DNA of 64,000 nt from Flectonema sp. DT1601 (lineage: Eukaryota; Euglenozoa; Diplonemea; Diplonemida; Diplonemidae), in contig OZ025781.1 of assembly GCA_964019425.1 (NCBI GenBank), positions 1,742,501 to 1,806,500 on the forward strand. Direction: 5' to 3'. Under the pieces are notes generated by a model. It made no database searches, was not told the DNA's origin, and saw only the letters and a list, made by a program, of their open reading frames with translations. Shown here piece after piece: positions 1 to 10,353 of this stretch. A program made the position numbers and the translations under genes. Every line of letters begins with the position of its first letter. Within the stretch, counting starts at the first letter, position 1.

Positions 1-281
1 AAAAAAAAAGGATAATAAAATCTGAATAAGTTAAATTTAATCGTAAAAAGAAAATGTCAAAAATTGAAGGCGAGTCATTCAGCCAATCAACGCATAGAAA
101 GCCGACATCATTCCCTTCAAAGTAAGGGAAAGTACATTAGGAATCCTCAGCACCGAATTAAGGTTTCATTGCAATCTTCTTTTGCGGGGAGTGAGCAGAA
201 ACTTTTTACATTTTTAGTAAGGTGTCAAGAGGAGGATAATTTCTTCTCTCACAGATCCCCCGAGGAAGGGTTTCCCATAAT

Positions 282-794
282 ATGTTCCGCTCAGTACAAA
301 CATTAGTTCTAACAAAGGAAAGTATTCTATTAGGAAGATGGAACAGCGGTGGTTACAAACACAGAATAACTGGAGTTGCAAAAGACACGAGTGCGGTGTG
401 CGAAGAGCAACTAAAAAAGGAAGCAATCCAAAACGTTGCGGAAATGACGGGAGTAAACTTACTTCCGCACAATGTAGATAAAAGAGCTGTAATGTTGTTT
501 ACGGAAACAGATCCTTTCTCTTTAACAATAGAACACGTCTTTCTCGTAACAATACCTGAGGAGTTACCTCTCGTTGGTCATCCTGAATTCTCACCTTTGT
601 GGTCTCCACTGAGAACTATCCCATTCAATGAGATGCCTGAAGATGATGCTGTCTGGTACCCATCTGTTCTAAAACATAAATATATCCATGGGAAGTTTAC
701 CTTTAATGGAAAAGACATGCAAGCTTCAAATATTTGGACTGTTCCAAATATAGAACTCGCAAACATAAATAACGAACATCTTTTATTTTGTTAA
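282..794 (+). CDS. MTH1/NUDT1-like Nudix protein with eroded Nudix box
   Basis: A 170-residue protein. The N-terminus (QTLVLTKESILLGRWNSGG) and the C-terminal half (IPFNEMPEDDAVWYP, then KYIHGKFTFNGKD) align by eye with the whole length of animal NUDT1/MTH1, which hydrolyses oxidised purine dNTPs such as 8-oxo-dGTP. The usual length is about 156 residues. The catalytic helix, normally REUXEEXGU, reads QNVAEMTGV here, so most metal-binding glutamates are gone and activity is doubtful. The loop before it is also rearranged. The ATG at 282 is the first after a good trans-splice acceptor (CTTCTCTCACAG ending near 254). It is the first gene of the + strand series and may be a nucleotide-binding relic rather than a working hydrolase. 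Family call fairly sure, function uncertain. Confidence 0.75.
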   Translation: MFRSVQTLVLTKESILLGRWNSGGYKHRITGVAKDTSAVCEEQLKKEAIQNVAEMTGVNLLPHNVDKRAVMLFTETDPFSLTIEHVFLVTIPEELPLVGHPEFSPLWSPLRTIPFNEMPEDDAVWYPSVLKHKYIHGKFTFNGKDMQASNIWTVPNIELANINNEHLLFC

Positions 795-977
795 ACTTTT
801 CTGAATTCTTCCGTTAGATACTTTTGATTACTGACAACACAGATTTCAGTATTGTGAGAGTTCACTTTGGAAATGAGAGTAAATTATAATATTCTCCCAC
901 AGACATATAAAAATTGAGAAGCTTTGTGTGTTCTTATCCATCCTCACTAAAGTTATACTCACAACAGTTCTCCACAA

Positions 978-3431
978 ATGACGACGAGAGAGAAGTCCCC
1001 GAAGTCAAAACACTCCAGGGGGGAGGTGGCAGCACTTCCCAGTACTGATGAAAAAGGAGCTATAAGATACAGACAGCTGGTGCAAGAATTGGAAACCGTC
1101 AGATCTGAAAAGACAGCGAAGAAGACGATATCAGTTTTAGAGGAATTGATTTGTATTGAAAGACATGTCGAAGGTGGAGTACTCAGCGTACTGACAGCGA
1201 TGATAAAGATTGAAAAGGTTGCCTTACAAGAGTTACTATCAGTATTGTTATGGAAGAGTTCAACTCACAATGATGGTCATTCTATAACAGCTACTCGATT
1301 CGATTCTTTATCTAAAGCAGCAATTGAGGGAGCAAAGTCAGGCAGCTCTCCAGAAGTTAGAAGAACAGCCTTCACAGTTATTCTAACACTTTACTTACTT
1401 CAAACTATCTCAACCAGACTTACGTTGTCTCTTCCTCCAGAATTCGTCTCCAGAACAGTACAAGTCCTTCAAAGTAATTTAGAACACAAACAAACAGAAA
1501 AACGAGGATTCGCTTCCAAGACTACGTGGCATGAGGGGAAAAAGATCAGACTTCAGTCTCATCTCTCTACCTTACAAGTGTTTAGTAAATTATTTATAAC
1601 ACAAATGTTTCCAGTCATGAGTTTGAGTAAGAATCCAAAACTGAGTACCGTTTCAGTAGCTTCGATAATAATCAGAACAGCGATTGAATATTCTTACAAA
1701 GAAAAGGACATCCCAGTCGTGAGAGAATCATTAGTGTGTTTGTGTCAAATGGCTGAAGTTGAACCAGAATGTGTTGGAGGAGTTGCACAGTATTTACCAA
1801 CAGAAATGAGACTAATTCTAAACAACTCACCAGTTAATAAAGACAAAGACAAAAGGAGTAAAGATATCGATGGGAAGGATGTCGTAATTCACTGCTGGGA
1901 TCCTTTTACTGCGTCAGCCTTAGCAAAGTTATGTCTGGCTGTCCTACACAAACAAGGACAGGAAGCTGCAGCAAGAAGTAAGTTTATGAGATGTTTGCTG
2001 CAGCTATTTCATTATCCAAAAGATTTAGTTTTCACTGATGTAGTAAATGGAATAGTAAGGAGGTCTGGTTTATTTTATATGTTCCTTCAAAAAGATGCAG
2101 TTTATGGAGGGAGTGAAACTCTACTAAACTACACCGTCAACAGGATTCAATCTCTTTTGAAAAGTGGTGAACAGCTTCGTTGTAATGTAGGAGCCAGACT
2201 GATATCAGCAATATGTGAACAGTGTTTAGCGAATAGACATTTACTTAGTGATCAAACAGCAGCAATGACGTCACTAACAAGTTGTATAGCTCCAATTAAA
2301 GATGAGTTAGAGAAAGCTTCCTTTGATCCATTACTTACGGTAAATCGATTGAAGGCATTAACTTGGTTAACAGCTGTTGTTATTTCAACTCACTCAGCTG
2401 AGCATACTCACACTCATCATAAAGTTGGTTTAGCTACTGATTTATTAACCACATTGTGTGTGACCATTCAAGGTTCTCCTTTACAATCTGATTTAGTGTT
2501 AGAGTTGCTAAAGTGTTTTATAAAGAGTTTGCGACTACTCGCACCAGGCCCACAGCAGGACAGAGAATTACTGGTCCCAGCCTTCACGGGTCTCATAATT
2601 TATTTGATAAAGAATTGCATTGCGAAGACGAGTATCCAGGGGATATATAATCTGCTGCAGGACTTTTTGATGAACGTCGACGTCTTAAGTGCGAAGAGAG
2701 TGAGTGGAGCACCAGCACTACTGGACATGGATACCATCGCTAATCAAAGAGCTCATGGCGGTGTAAATACTCTGCTGTTGATATTACAAGTTCTTGATGG
2801 TAACAATGCCGAGCAGTCTCTGTTGTCTTCCTCATCTGATTCTTCTGAACGCGACAAGTTGTATCGAACAGGAAGACTTCTAATTGAAGTCATTCGATTT
2901 ACGGGAGACTTCGGTAACGTTCTCGTCAACTCAGGTCCAGACTGTAATGGAAACATGCGATCACTTCTTTTGAGACTACGCTCCTTGTTGTACACACAAC
3001 AGAACCACATCGCGTGGGAAATTGGTCTCGCGCTACTAAAAATAGCGAGTCGGGCTGTTACACATGTCCGTGTCGCAGTTTATGAAATATTAACAAGTGT
3101 CTGTGAGGCGAGAATCGAACTGCAGTCGCTGCTTCAGCCGTTGGTCAGTATTGTTGATGAGTTGCTTTCGCTGTCGGAGTCTTTTGAATTCGCTCAAAAT
3201 GCAGCTTCTGACCCGCAAGCACTCGTTGACAGCGCTACCCTCGCTCATCGTTTCTTTCAGCAACACGAGGCGTTGAAAGAACGCCTCGCAGTTTATGTTC
3301 GCTTTGCTGAACTCAAACGATACAAATTACTCGGCGACGTATCTGAGGATATGCTCGCTCAGGCGTTTGACTACGAAAAGAGACTGACGAGTAAAGCAGA
3401 CGTGGAACCTGTTTTGATGTTTCAGACTTGA
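978..3431 (+). CDS. Large alpha-helical solenoid protein, family not recognised
   Basis: An 817-residue protein with no signal peptide or membrane segment. After a basic, Ser/Lys-rich N-terminus (about residues 1-25) it is almost entirely amphipathic helices of 20-40 residues, the look of an ARM/HEAT solenoid. There is a charged, Lys/Asp-rich break near residue 290 and a Ser-rich loop near 615-630. Several helices (for example a Trp-Asp-Pro-Phe helix near 312 and the C-terminal third) recall large-chain trunks of adaptin or TSET/TPLATE-type coats, but I cannot support that assignment. The ATG is 17 nt downstream of a possible AG acceptor (CTCACAACAG). A single open frame with no sign of an intron. 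Confidence 0.8.
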   Translation: MTTREKSPKSKHSRGEVAALPSTDEKGAIRYRQLVQELETVRSEKTAKKTISVLEELICIERHVEGGVLSVLTAMIKIEKVALQELLSVLLWKSSTHNDGHSITATRFDSLSKAAIEGAKSGSSPEVRRTAFTVILTLYLLQTISTRLTLSLPPEFVSRTVQVLQSNLEHKQTEKRGFASKTTWHEGKKIRLQSHLSTLQVFSKLFITQMFPVMSLSKNPKLSTVSVASIIIRTAIEYSYKEKDIPVVRESLVCLCQMAEVEPECVGGVAQYLPTEMRLILNNSPVNKDKDKRSKDIDGKDVVIHCWDPFTASALAKLCLAVLHKQGQEAAARSKFMRCLLQLFHYPKDLVFTDVVNGIVRRSGLFYMFLQKDAVYGGSETLLNYTVNRIQSLLKSGEQLRCNVGARLISAICEQCLANRHLLSDQTAAMTSLTSCIAPIKDELEKASFDPLLTVNRLKALTWLTAVVISTHSAEHTHTHHKVGLATDLLTTLCVTIQGSPLQSDLVLELLKCFIKSLRLLAPGPQQDRELLVPAFTGLIIYLIKNCIAKTSIQGIYNLLQDFLMNVDVLSAKRVSGAPALLDMDTIANQRAHGGVNTLLLILQVLDGNNAEQSLLSSSSDSSERDKLYRTGRLLIEVIRFTGDFGNVLVNSGPDCNGNMRSLLLRLRSLLYTQQNHIAWEIGLALLKIASRAVTHVRVAVYEILTSVCEARIELQSLLQPLVSIVDELLSLSESFEFAQNAASDPQALVDSATLAHRFFQQHEALKERLAVYVRFAELKRYKLLGDVSEDMLAQAFDYEKRLTSKADVEPVLMFQT

Positions 3432-3758
3432 GAGCGGTTTCGCTTACCTGTCGATGCCGCTGATAGTTTCAAGTTGACACTTCACTGTAGTCACTTGATC
3501 TTTATATAAATTGTACCACACTACTGACCACCTGTTTGGTTTGAACTACTTTACTGACGAATACATTCCGTTAATGTAGTGAGAAAGTAGCCTTCGGAAG
3601 AACCACATTGTGGCACGAGGTACTCTGAATGGGGAATTCCCTGTCGGGTTCGGGGAGTTTTTAGTGAAGATGTAAACCTGAATGAAAATATTTCACTCTT
3701 TACGACCAATTACTTATTTCATTTTAGTTACTTATCTTACTTTCCCTTCCCAATCAGT

Positions 3759-4589
3759 ATGATGGCAAAGTCTGAGAACAATCAAATGGAACAGACGACT
3801 GAAGCAACAACCCCACCAGCTGCAACAGATAGTGGCGAGGATGGGGAATCACAAAAGATGAAACCAGTTTATGAAAATCATGAATTGGGAACTCTACCAA
3901 ATGAAAGTCAGAGGCCGTGTGAACACAATGACTGGGATGATGTTCGAACGAGGAAAGGTTTTAAAATATTACGATGCAGGCAGTGCCAAAAGACTTGGAA
4001 ACTAACGAGCTCTGCTCCCCGCTGTATGGACTTTCTTCACGACAGCTGTGAGGCCGGAGAGAATTGCACCCGTCTTCACGTCAGTAGGAAGAAGAAATCA
4101 GTATCTGATCGATACAAAGAGTTCGGAGAAGTTATTTATGAAAAGCAACGTGAGAAGGAAGCCCGCGATCGAGAAGTCAGTTTAGCTAAAATAACAACAA
4201 TAGAATCTGTGTCACTTGAAACTGACAGCTCTCCAATGGAGACTTTAGAGGTAAAAAGATTAATAGCAGCAGCAGTAAATACTGTAGCTGAGTCAGAAGG
4301 TAGTATTGGTCCTCAGTGTGTGTCTACTGGAGAGTCGAGAGTAAATAGCGAAAAGAAGATGTTGGATCTCGTTGATGATATTTGTCAGGACGCGCAATCG
4401 AAGTCTCTTCCGAGTTGTCGAGACACGAACTGGCATGAGGCCTATTCAAATGTTGTTACAGCTCCAGCAGGCTCTGTCTTTGCTACATACTCAAAGAACG
4501 ACTTCGACGGGTTTGAGGCCGAAGCTCCTGAAGTTCTTCCTGCTCCTTCGTACACTTCATTTTTGTGGGGAAACTTCTTTTCTGATTAG
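3759..4589 (+). CDS. CCCH zinc-finger protein
   Basis: A 276-residue protein. Residues about 89-107 form a CX7CX5CX3H finger (CMDFLHDSCEAGENCTRLH), the RNA-binding CCCH class that is numerous in kinetoplastids and acts on mRNA stability or translation. Just before it lies a CRQCQKTW segment, a possible extra Cys pair. The acidic, Thr/Pro-rich N-terminus and the long C-terminal tail look disordered. It begins with two consecutive ATG codons after the acceptor CTTCCCAATCAG. A second CCCH gene lies at 17,258, so the window carries two such proteins. RNA binding is inferred from the finger; no target can be named. Confidence 0.8.
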   Translation: MMAKSENNQMEQTTEATTPPAATDSGEDGESQKMKPVYENHELGTLPNESQRPCEHNDWDDVRTRKGFKILRCRQCQKTWKLTSSAPRCMDFLHDSCEAGENCTRLHVSRKKKSVSDRYKEFGEVIYEKQREKEARDREVSLAKITTIESVSLETDSSPMETLEVKRLIAAAVNTVAESEGSIGPQCVSTGESRVNSEKKMLDLVDDICQDAQSKSLPSCRDTNWHEAYSNVVTAPAGSVFATYSKNDFDGFEAEAPEVLPAPSYTSFLWGNFFSD

Positions 4590-5171
4590 AAGGTCGAAAC
4601 TAACACATCTCGAAAGTTGTTTTCTATCAAATTAAAAGATTACTGTGTGAAGGAATTGTTTAATAAATAACTGAGCTTCGTTACAATGAGAATGAAGAAC
4701 CTGTTCGACCATCTGTTGGAATATTTTTGAACCACAACTTGTGAACACTTTTTGTATTCTTAGATACTGACAGCTGGGTTACTAATATTTAATTCCCAAA
4801 AACAATTTACTTTTACTGACAAGACTCTGAGCAGTAGTAACTTAGAAGTGTCTTTTTTAATCGACACAGTCTGGCAGCGACATAATTATAAATTTCAGAT
4901 GCATCGATATGCTTGTTGCGATCAACACTTCTCTGGTTGTGAATAGATTTTTGAGGGTTTTCCAGTATTTAAATTAGTCGTTCTGACAAACCCCCCGCTC
5001 AATCTTCCCAAACAGAAAAGTTACCCTTTGCATATGGTCTTCTTTTAAATTTCTGTTTTTTCTCTCTTTTTTTTTTTTTTGTTTTTTTTTCTGTATTTTT
5101 TGTTTTCCCGAAGTTTTCCCAACCGGCAGTCTCATTACCACAATATAATAGAATTCTGGTCTATACGAACA

Positions 5172-5205
<34 letters not shown>

Positions 5206-8200
5206 AAGGGAAAGGAAATTAAAGGGAAGAATAGAATGAGCGACATATCGAACTCTTCTTTCTTGACCTTTAGGAACATGAGGTGAGTTGATCAATTTTT
5301 GTTCTTGCAATTGCATCAAACTAATATGATGCGAAACCAAACATTCTGTGAAGACGTTGACAAGTTAGTTAAGAGGTCAGTGACAGTGGCAGGATTTTTG
5401 CAAAAAAAAAAAAAAAAAAAAAAATCCTTTTTCCCTCCTGTATTGTTCCCCCTTTTTTTTTTTTTTTTAATTGTGGCCTAAGAATTGTTTCCTAGGCGAG
5501 AAATACTTGCGAAGGGTACTTTATCTTTTTATTTTTAAAAAAAAAAAAAAAAAAGTAAAAAAAAAGAAATCGCTTTTACTGGAATGTGTATTTCTGAGAT
5601 AAAGAAAATTAGTATTTATCACGTAGCCGCTCATATAATGTTGCACATATTTATTTTTGTCTCCAATTCTTGATATTTTTCTTTTCTTTCCGGTTTTCGA
5701 CGTCTTTCCCTCGTTCTTGTGCGTCTTTTGTTTACTTTTTTATTCCTTTTCTTCAATTCTTTTTTTTTTCTTTTTTTGACTTTATTTATGGGGGGCCGTC
5801 AACCCTTTTTTCGGGACAAAAAATTATTTACTAGCGTCTAATCAAAAAAAATCAGTGCGGGTTCTATTTCGAGTGAAGTCCCGATGTTGTGCTGGTTATG
5901 TTTATTAGACGTTGGAAGAAGGGGGGGAAAAAAGTAAAGAAAGAAGAATAAAAAAACAGCGGGTTATTATCATTAGCCTCTCACGAGCAAGATTTTTTTT
6001 TTTTTTTTTTTTTGCGAAGATGTATCAAGAAAGAAACGAGAAAAGTTTTTCAGCTCTTGGCAGGCTCCTGATCATCCGTTCTTGTGTGGTTTTTTTTTTT
6101 TTTAAATTGTTTTTTTTTTGAATTTTGAAAAAATACTAATTTTCAGCCGCTATGACAAGTTATCAAAAATTTAAGTTGTTTCTATTCTATTTTTTTTTTT
6201 GTTGACCACATCCCTCAAGTCTCTAACCGTAGTAATGATCTGCAGTAGAACGGGATGAGTGTGGCAGGCTACAGATCATCTGCTTTCCTTCTAAAGTCAT
6301 TTTATATAAAAAAAAAAACTACTGCAGCATCAAGTTAGTAGCTAATCTTTCGTTCTTTTTTTTAATACCGAACAATAAATTAAAACACTAGACACAGATT
6401 CCTGTCGTTATGTAGAATGAGACTCTGATTAGAGCAGTTCAAAACTATAGAAGTGGATAGAAGGACCGCAGTAATAATGGTAACCCAATCTCCTTCATCG
6501 CAACTCGTTTTTGTTGTAAACTAGAATCAGAGTAGTCATCAGTTTGAGACGGTTAACCTCCCAGTTATCCCTTTATACAGATTTACTAACAAATAAAATG
6601 CTCTCTTTGATTTCCTTTTTTCTTGTTTCTTTTTTTTTTATTATGATGAGTGTTGCTTTTTGTGGGGCGGTAGGGTGAAACGAAATTCTTTTTTTATGAG
6701 ATATTATCAAATATTATCCTTTTTTTTTTTGTATATTTGGTTAACTTCGTTTTACTTTGTGTTAACGTTGTGAGGTGCAATTCATTTGTGTGATGTGTTA
6801 TCCCTGTCTTGATGTCTGTTTACTTAAACAAGTAGAAATTAGTATTCTCGAAGCACTGTCATCGCCTATGTAGTTTTGGTTTTTTTTTTTTTTTTTTTTT
6901 GGTTGCAGTCGCTGCCTAAACTCGTTTTTTAATTTTTTTTTTATTTTATTCATTATTCTCCATTATTTTCGAGTTGTTTTATTACAGACAGTCAAAAAAA
7001 AAAAAAAAAAAAAAAACGCTGAAGCATGAGGAGGGAAACAAAGCGGTATTCACAGCATTAGAGGGTGATGCTAGTAGAAGATATTCCATATTCTCTCTTT
7101 TTAGTTTCGGCGGAGCAGCAAGGAGATATTTTTGTTGAAAGATAGTGGGGTGGGGGGGGGGGGGTGGACTTAGCTCGCAAAATCAGATAATTATAATTAC
7201 TACTTCAGAAGTTTATTCCTCCTTCCGTTAGTAATACGAATTGAGTTTAAATATGGCTGTTGTCAACCTCTTCGTTCGGTACACTTTTGCGAGAACCATT
7301 TTTTTTGTCGATGGGTACCTGACGAAGTTTTTTTTCTTTTTCCTTTTCTGTTTTTATTGAAAACAACTACTACGATGATATGCACGTGACTCGTCCCTGA
7401 AAGTCAACGTTGTATCTTTTTTGTATTTTATGCCACTTGTGAAGTAGACACGGGATAGGAATCAAATTCCTGCGAATGTACAAAAAGGACCCGAGAAAAT
7501 CATCAGCAGCGTTCTCAACGAATTATCACAACGTTGCTTTGCTTTGTTGAAGTTGTTTTTAAAAAAAACAGAACCTTAAAACGAGAGGAGGTCATTAAAG
7601 AAGTAACGCTTGTGTTTTTTTTTTTTTTTTTTTTTTTTTTTGCGGAAAAAAAAACCTATGTCACTTTTTTTTTTTAAATGTGAAACAAAAAAACCCGCTT
7701 CTTAATATTTTAATCAAAACTGTAATTGAGTCCGTCCGCTTGTCTCGTCGACGGAACTGTTGTTTCACTTTCCCATTGTAACCGTTAATAACGGTCGTTA
7801 ATATATGAATCAGTTTTAGTGTTGTTAGTTTCTTTCCTTTTTGAAAAAAAAAAAAAAAAAAGTAAAAAGGCAAAAGTATTATAAACTTTTGTCTGCGTTC
7901 GTATATGGATCGTCTGGGAGCAAAAAAGACCACTTGTGTAGCATCTAATTATAAGTTAGTGGTATTAATCATTCGAAGGGGATGCAAGCATGTCATCTCG
8001 ACATGGTCGCATGGTCGTGTCAATCATTCGGTAAACTAACCCCTCGACACCAAAGAATCAAAAAGAGCAATTTATAAATGCTCTTTTTTTTTTTTTTTTT
8101 TTTTTTTTTATATATTCTGAATTCATTTATTTTTTGTGTTTGTTTTTTTTTTTAAAAAAAAAAAAGAAATCAACCTTTCCCCTCTTCCCCCCCTTTTTTT

Positions 8201-9412
8201 TCTCTATTTTTCTATCTCAGAAAACTTCACATGCCACCTTGTGCTTTCTTAAGTAAGCAATCAATAAAGGTTGAAGGTTCTGAACCGGAGATTGTGGAAA
8301 CTACCCCGCTTTGTTTTTGAGATCAGTTTATTTTTATTTGATGCAATATATTTTGTCATTTTTTTTCTTTTATTTGTTCATTTTTTTCCTGTTTTTGACT
8401 TGCACTCAACAAGCAGAGAACTCTCTTTATGTTTAAGTCAAAAGTCGGAGGTAAAAAAACGAGAGAGAGCTCTCTATTTGTCCTCCCTTGCACTGTCCTC
8501 TCGAGGTGCCCTACTTGCGAAGTTGGTGCTACTGGTTTTTTATATACTTGTGTTTGACACTGAAGTTGCTAAAAAGCGAAACCTCAGTTATTTGCTAACT
8601 TGTCAGATACCTGAAATGAACAACTTTCAAGTAAAGAGTGTAATACTACAGTAGTTCCTTTCGTTAAAGTGAAACCATCACAGTTGTTATGTTCCGTTCT
8701 TTCCGCAGTTAAATTCTGTTCTTTCCTATCGCATACAATGAATTTAGTTTTTTCAGTCACCTGTTTCTGAGTCTGTGATTGTAATTCTTTTTAATACGAT
8801 GGATGACCAAAGTCAAGAGGAGTACCTCTCACACTGTTCGTGTGTACACTCTTCATTAGTTTCCATGAGAAGCTCTTATTGGAAAGTACTGACTTGTTGT
8901 CAGAAAGGAACCTTATTGTTGATTTTGCCCGCATGACACGGTGGGTTCACAAGCTGTCAGAAAAAAGTTCACAGCGATCAGTTATGAGAAAATACTTCGC
9001 AGACTAAAAGGCTGAATGCCTCGTAGCAGAAAAGGTGAGGAAAAATATATTTTTTGAATCTGGTAAGCCGCTGTTCCTGTTCTTCTATTTTGGTTTGTTG
9101 TTGTCGGTGTTTTGAATCGACACTGCACCTGATCGAAAATATAGACCTCGTCTTGGGGAGCTGATGTTTTTGTGCATCCTGTTGTATCAGAGAGGCACGT
9201 CAGCTTCCCAAGGAATGTGTACTTAATAATACATACAAGTGATATATTATTCAATTTATATTAAGTCTTTGGTGTTTGTTTTATTTATTTACAATCGACT
9301 TACAGCGAAATATATTCGTGAAGGATGTGCAAACGACTCTTTAACACAAATGAGAGCACTATGTGAGTTAGTCTGCATTCAACATCATTTTAATTAAAAC
9401 AGTAGACACACG
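4590..9412 (+). other. 4.8-kb gene-poor region rich in A/T homopolymers
   Basis: I see no convincing gene here. The DNA holds dozens of poly-A and poly-T runs, including about 33 A near 5,171-5,203, T runs near 6,883-6,900 and 7,615-7,641, and one G run near 7,148-7,163. Open frames in it are short, lack good starts or are made of homopolymer codons. It separates two genes on the same strand, so it is not a strand switch. It could hold a promoter, an untranslated region or non-coding RNA, but nothing in the sequence decides this. Confidence 0.6.
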
Positions 9413-10159
9413 ATGAGTGATAAATATTTAAATGTTATCACGAGGGATAATTTAATGGTAATAACTATGAAGGGTACGGGAGAAGAATCGTGGGGCACCA
9501 GTAGGATGGAGCACCGACTAAGTCCAGGAATGGTTGAAGAACTCCACCACAGCTTTGATGAAGCAATAAAGAGAGAAGACATCAAAGGTGTTGTACTGAC
9601 TGGAGATGGTAGATTTTGGAGCAACGGTTTTGACTTAAAATGGGCAGCAAAAGTTGGAACACCTGAGACAATACAACAACTTCAATTTCGATTGGAGTCT
9701 CTCCTTGCTAAGATTCTTGTGTTCCCTTTGCCAACAGTTGCGATACTAAACGGACACACAACAGCAGCTGGTTCAATGATGGCCTTAGCATTTGACACTC
9801 GCGTTATGAACAAAGATAAGGGATGGTTCTTCGTACCGGGAATAAACATCGGGTTGGTTTACACTCCGGGAATGACCCAACTGATGATGCAAAAGACACC
9901 TCAGCAAATGCACAATCACTTTATTGCACAGGGAAGTCGTTTTTCTGGGAAAGACCTCTACTCTCTCGGAGTAGTGGAAGCGATCTGCTCACCGTCAACT
10001 CTTTTCGAAGACGGTTTCTCTGTTGCTCTCAATCTCTCTAAGAAAGTAAAATATCCAAACTTCAAAGACACGATGCATCGCATTAAAATAAACATGTACG
10101 AACCTACGTACAAACTTCTAAAGGACAGCACAGCTGACCTTGGCATGAGCAAGCTTTGA
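9413..10159 (+). CDS. Enoyl-CoA hydratase/isomerase-family protein with C-terminal SKL
   Basis: A 248-residue crotonase-fold protein. Typical segments are GVVLTGDGRFWSNGFDLKWA (oxyanion/CoA region, residues about 62-80) and PTVAILNGHTTAAGSMMALA (about 105-124), closest by eye to the plant delta3,delta2-enoyl-CoA isomerase group. It ends in Ser-Lys-Leu, a canonical PTS1 signal, so it should be imported into peroxisomes or glycosomes. The Glu of QPE-type hydratases is replaced (VPGINIGL), and the acidic residues used by plant and yeast isomerases are also not obvious at the aligned sites. It may act on another CoA ester or be inactive. The peroxisomal ABC transporter gene at 12,453 is a fitting neighbour. 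Start is the first ATG after several AG sites. Confidence 0.85.
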   Translation: MSDKYLNVITRDNLMVITMKGTGEESWGTSRMEHRLSPGMVEELHHSFDEAIKREDIKGVVLTGDGRFWSNGFDLKWAAKVGTPETIQQLQFRLESLLAKILVFPLPTVAILNGHTTAAGSMMALAFDTRVMNKDKGWFFVPGINIGLVYTPGMTQLMMQKTPQQMHNHFIAQGSRFSGKDLYSLGVVEAICSPSTLFEDGFSVALNLSKKVKYPNFKDTMHRIKINMYEPTYKLLKDSTADLGMSKL

Positions 10160-10353
10160 GTTCTTATTTTAGATGTGTGCGAACGTTGCCTCTATTGAGG
10201 GGTTACTATGTACTGCGATACCAGCAGTAGTTTGGCAGCATTTTATGTTTTATGTTGTTTATTTTCTTATCTTTCTGTTAGTCACATAAAATAATGATGT
10301 CAGTCTCTTATTTAGAGAGATGGTGCTCACAAGTAGTGTCTTTCAGTTGTCCA

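Noticed and set aside
8271-8654. A 127-codon hydrophobic open frame
   Set aside because: It begins with TTG, not ATG, and its hydrophobic part comes from T runs; no feature supports a gene.
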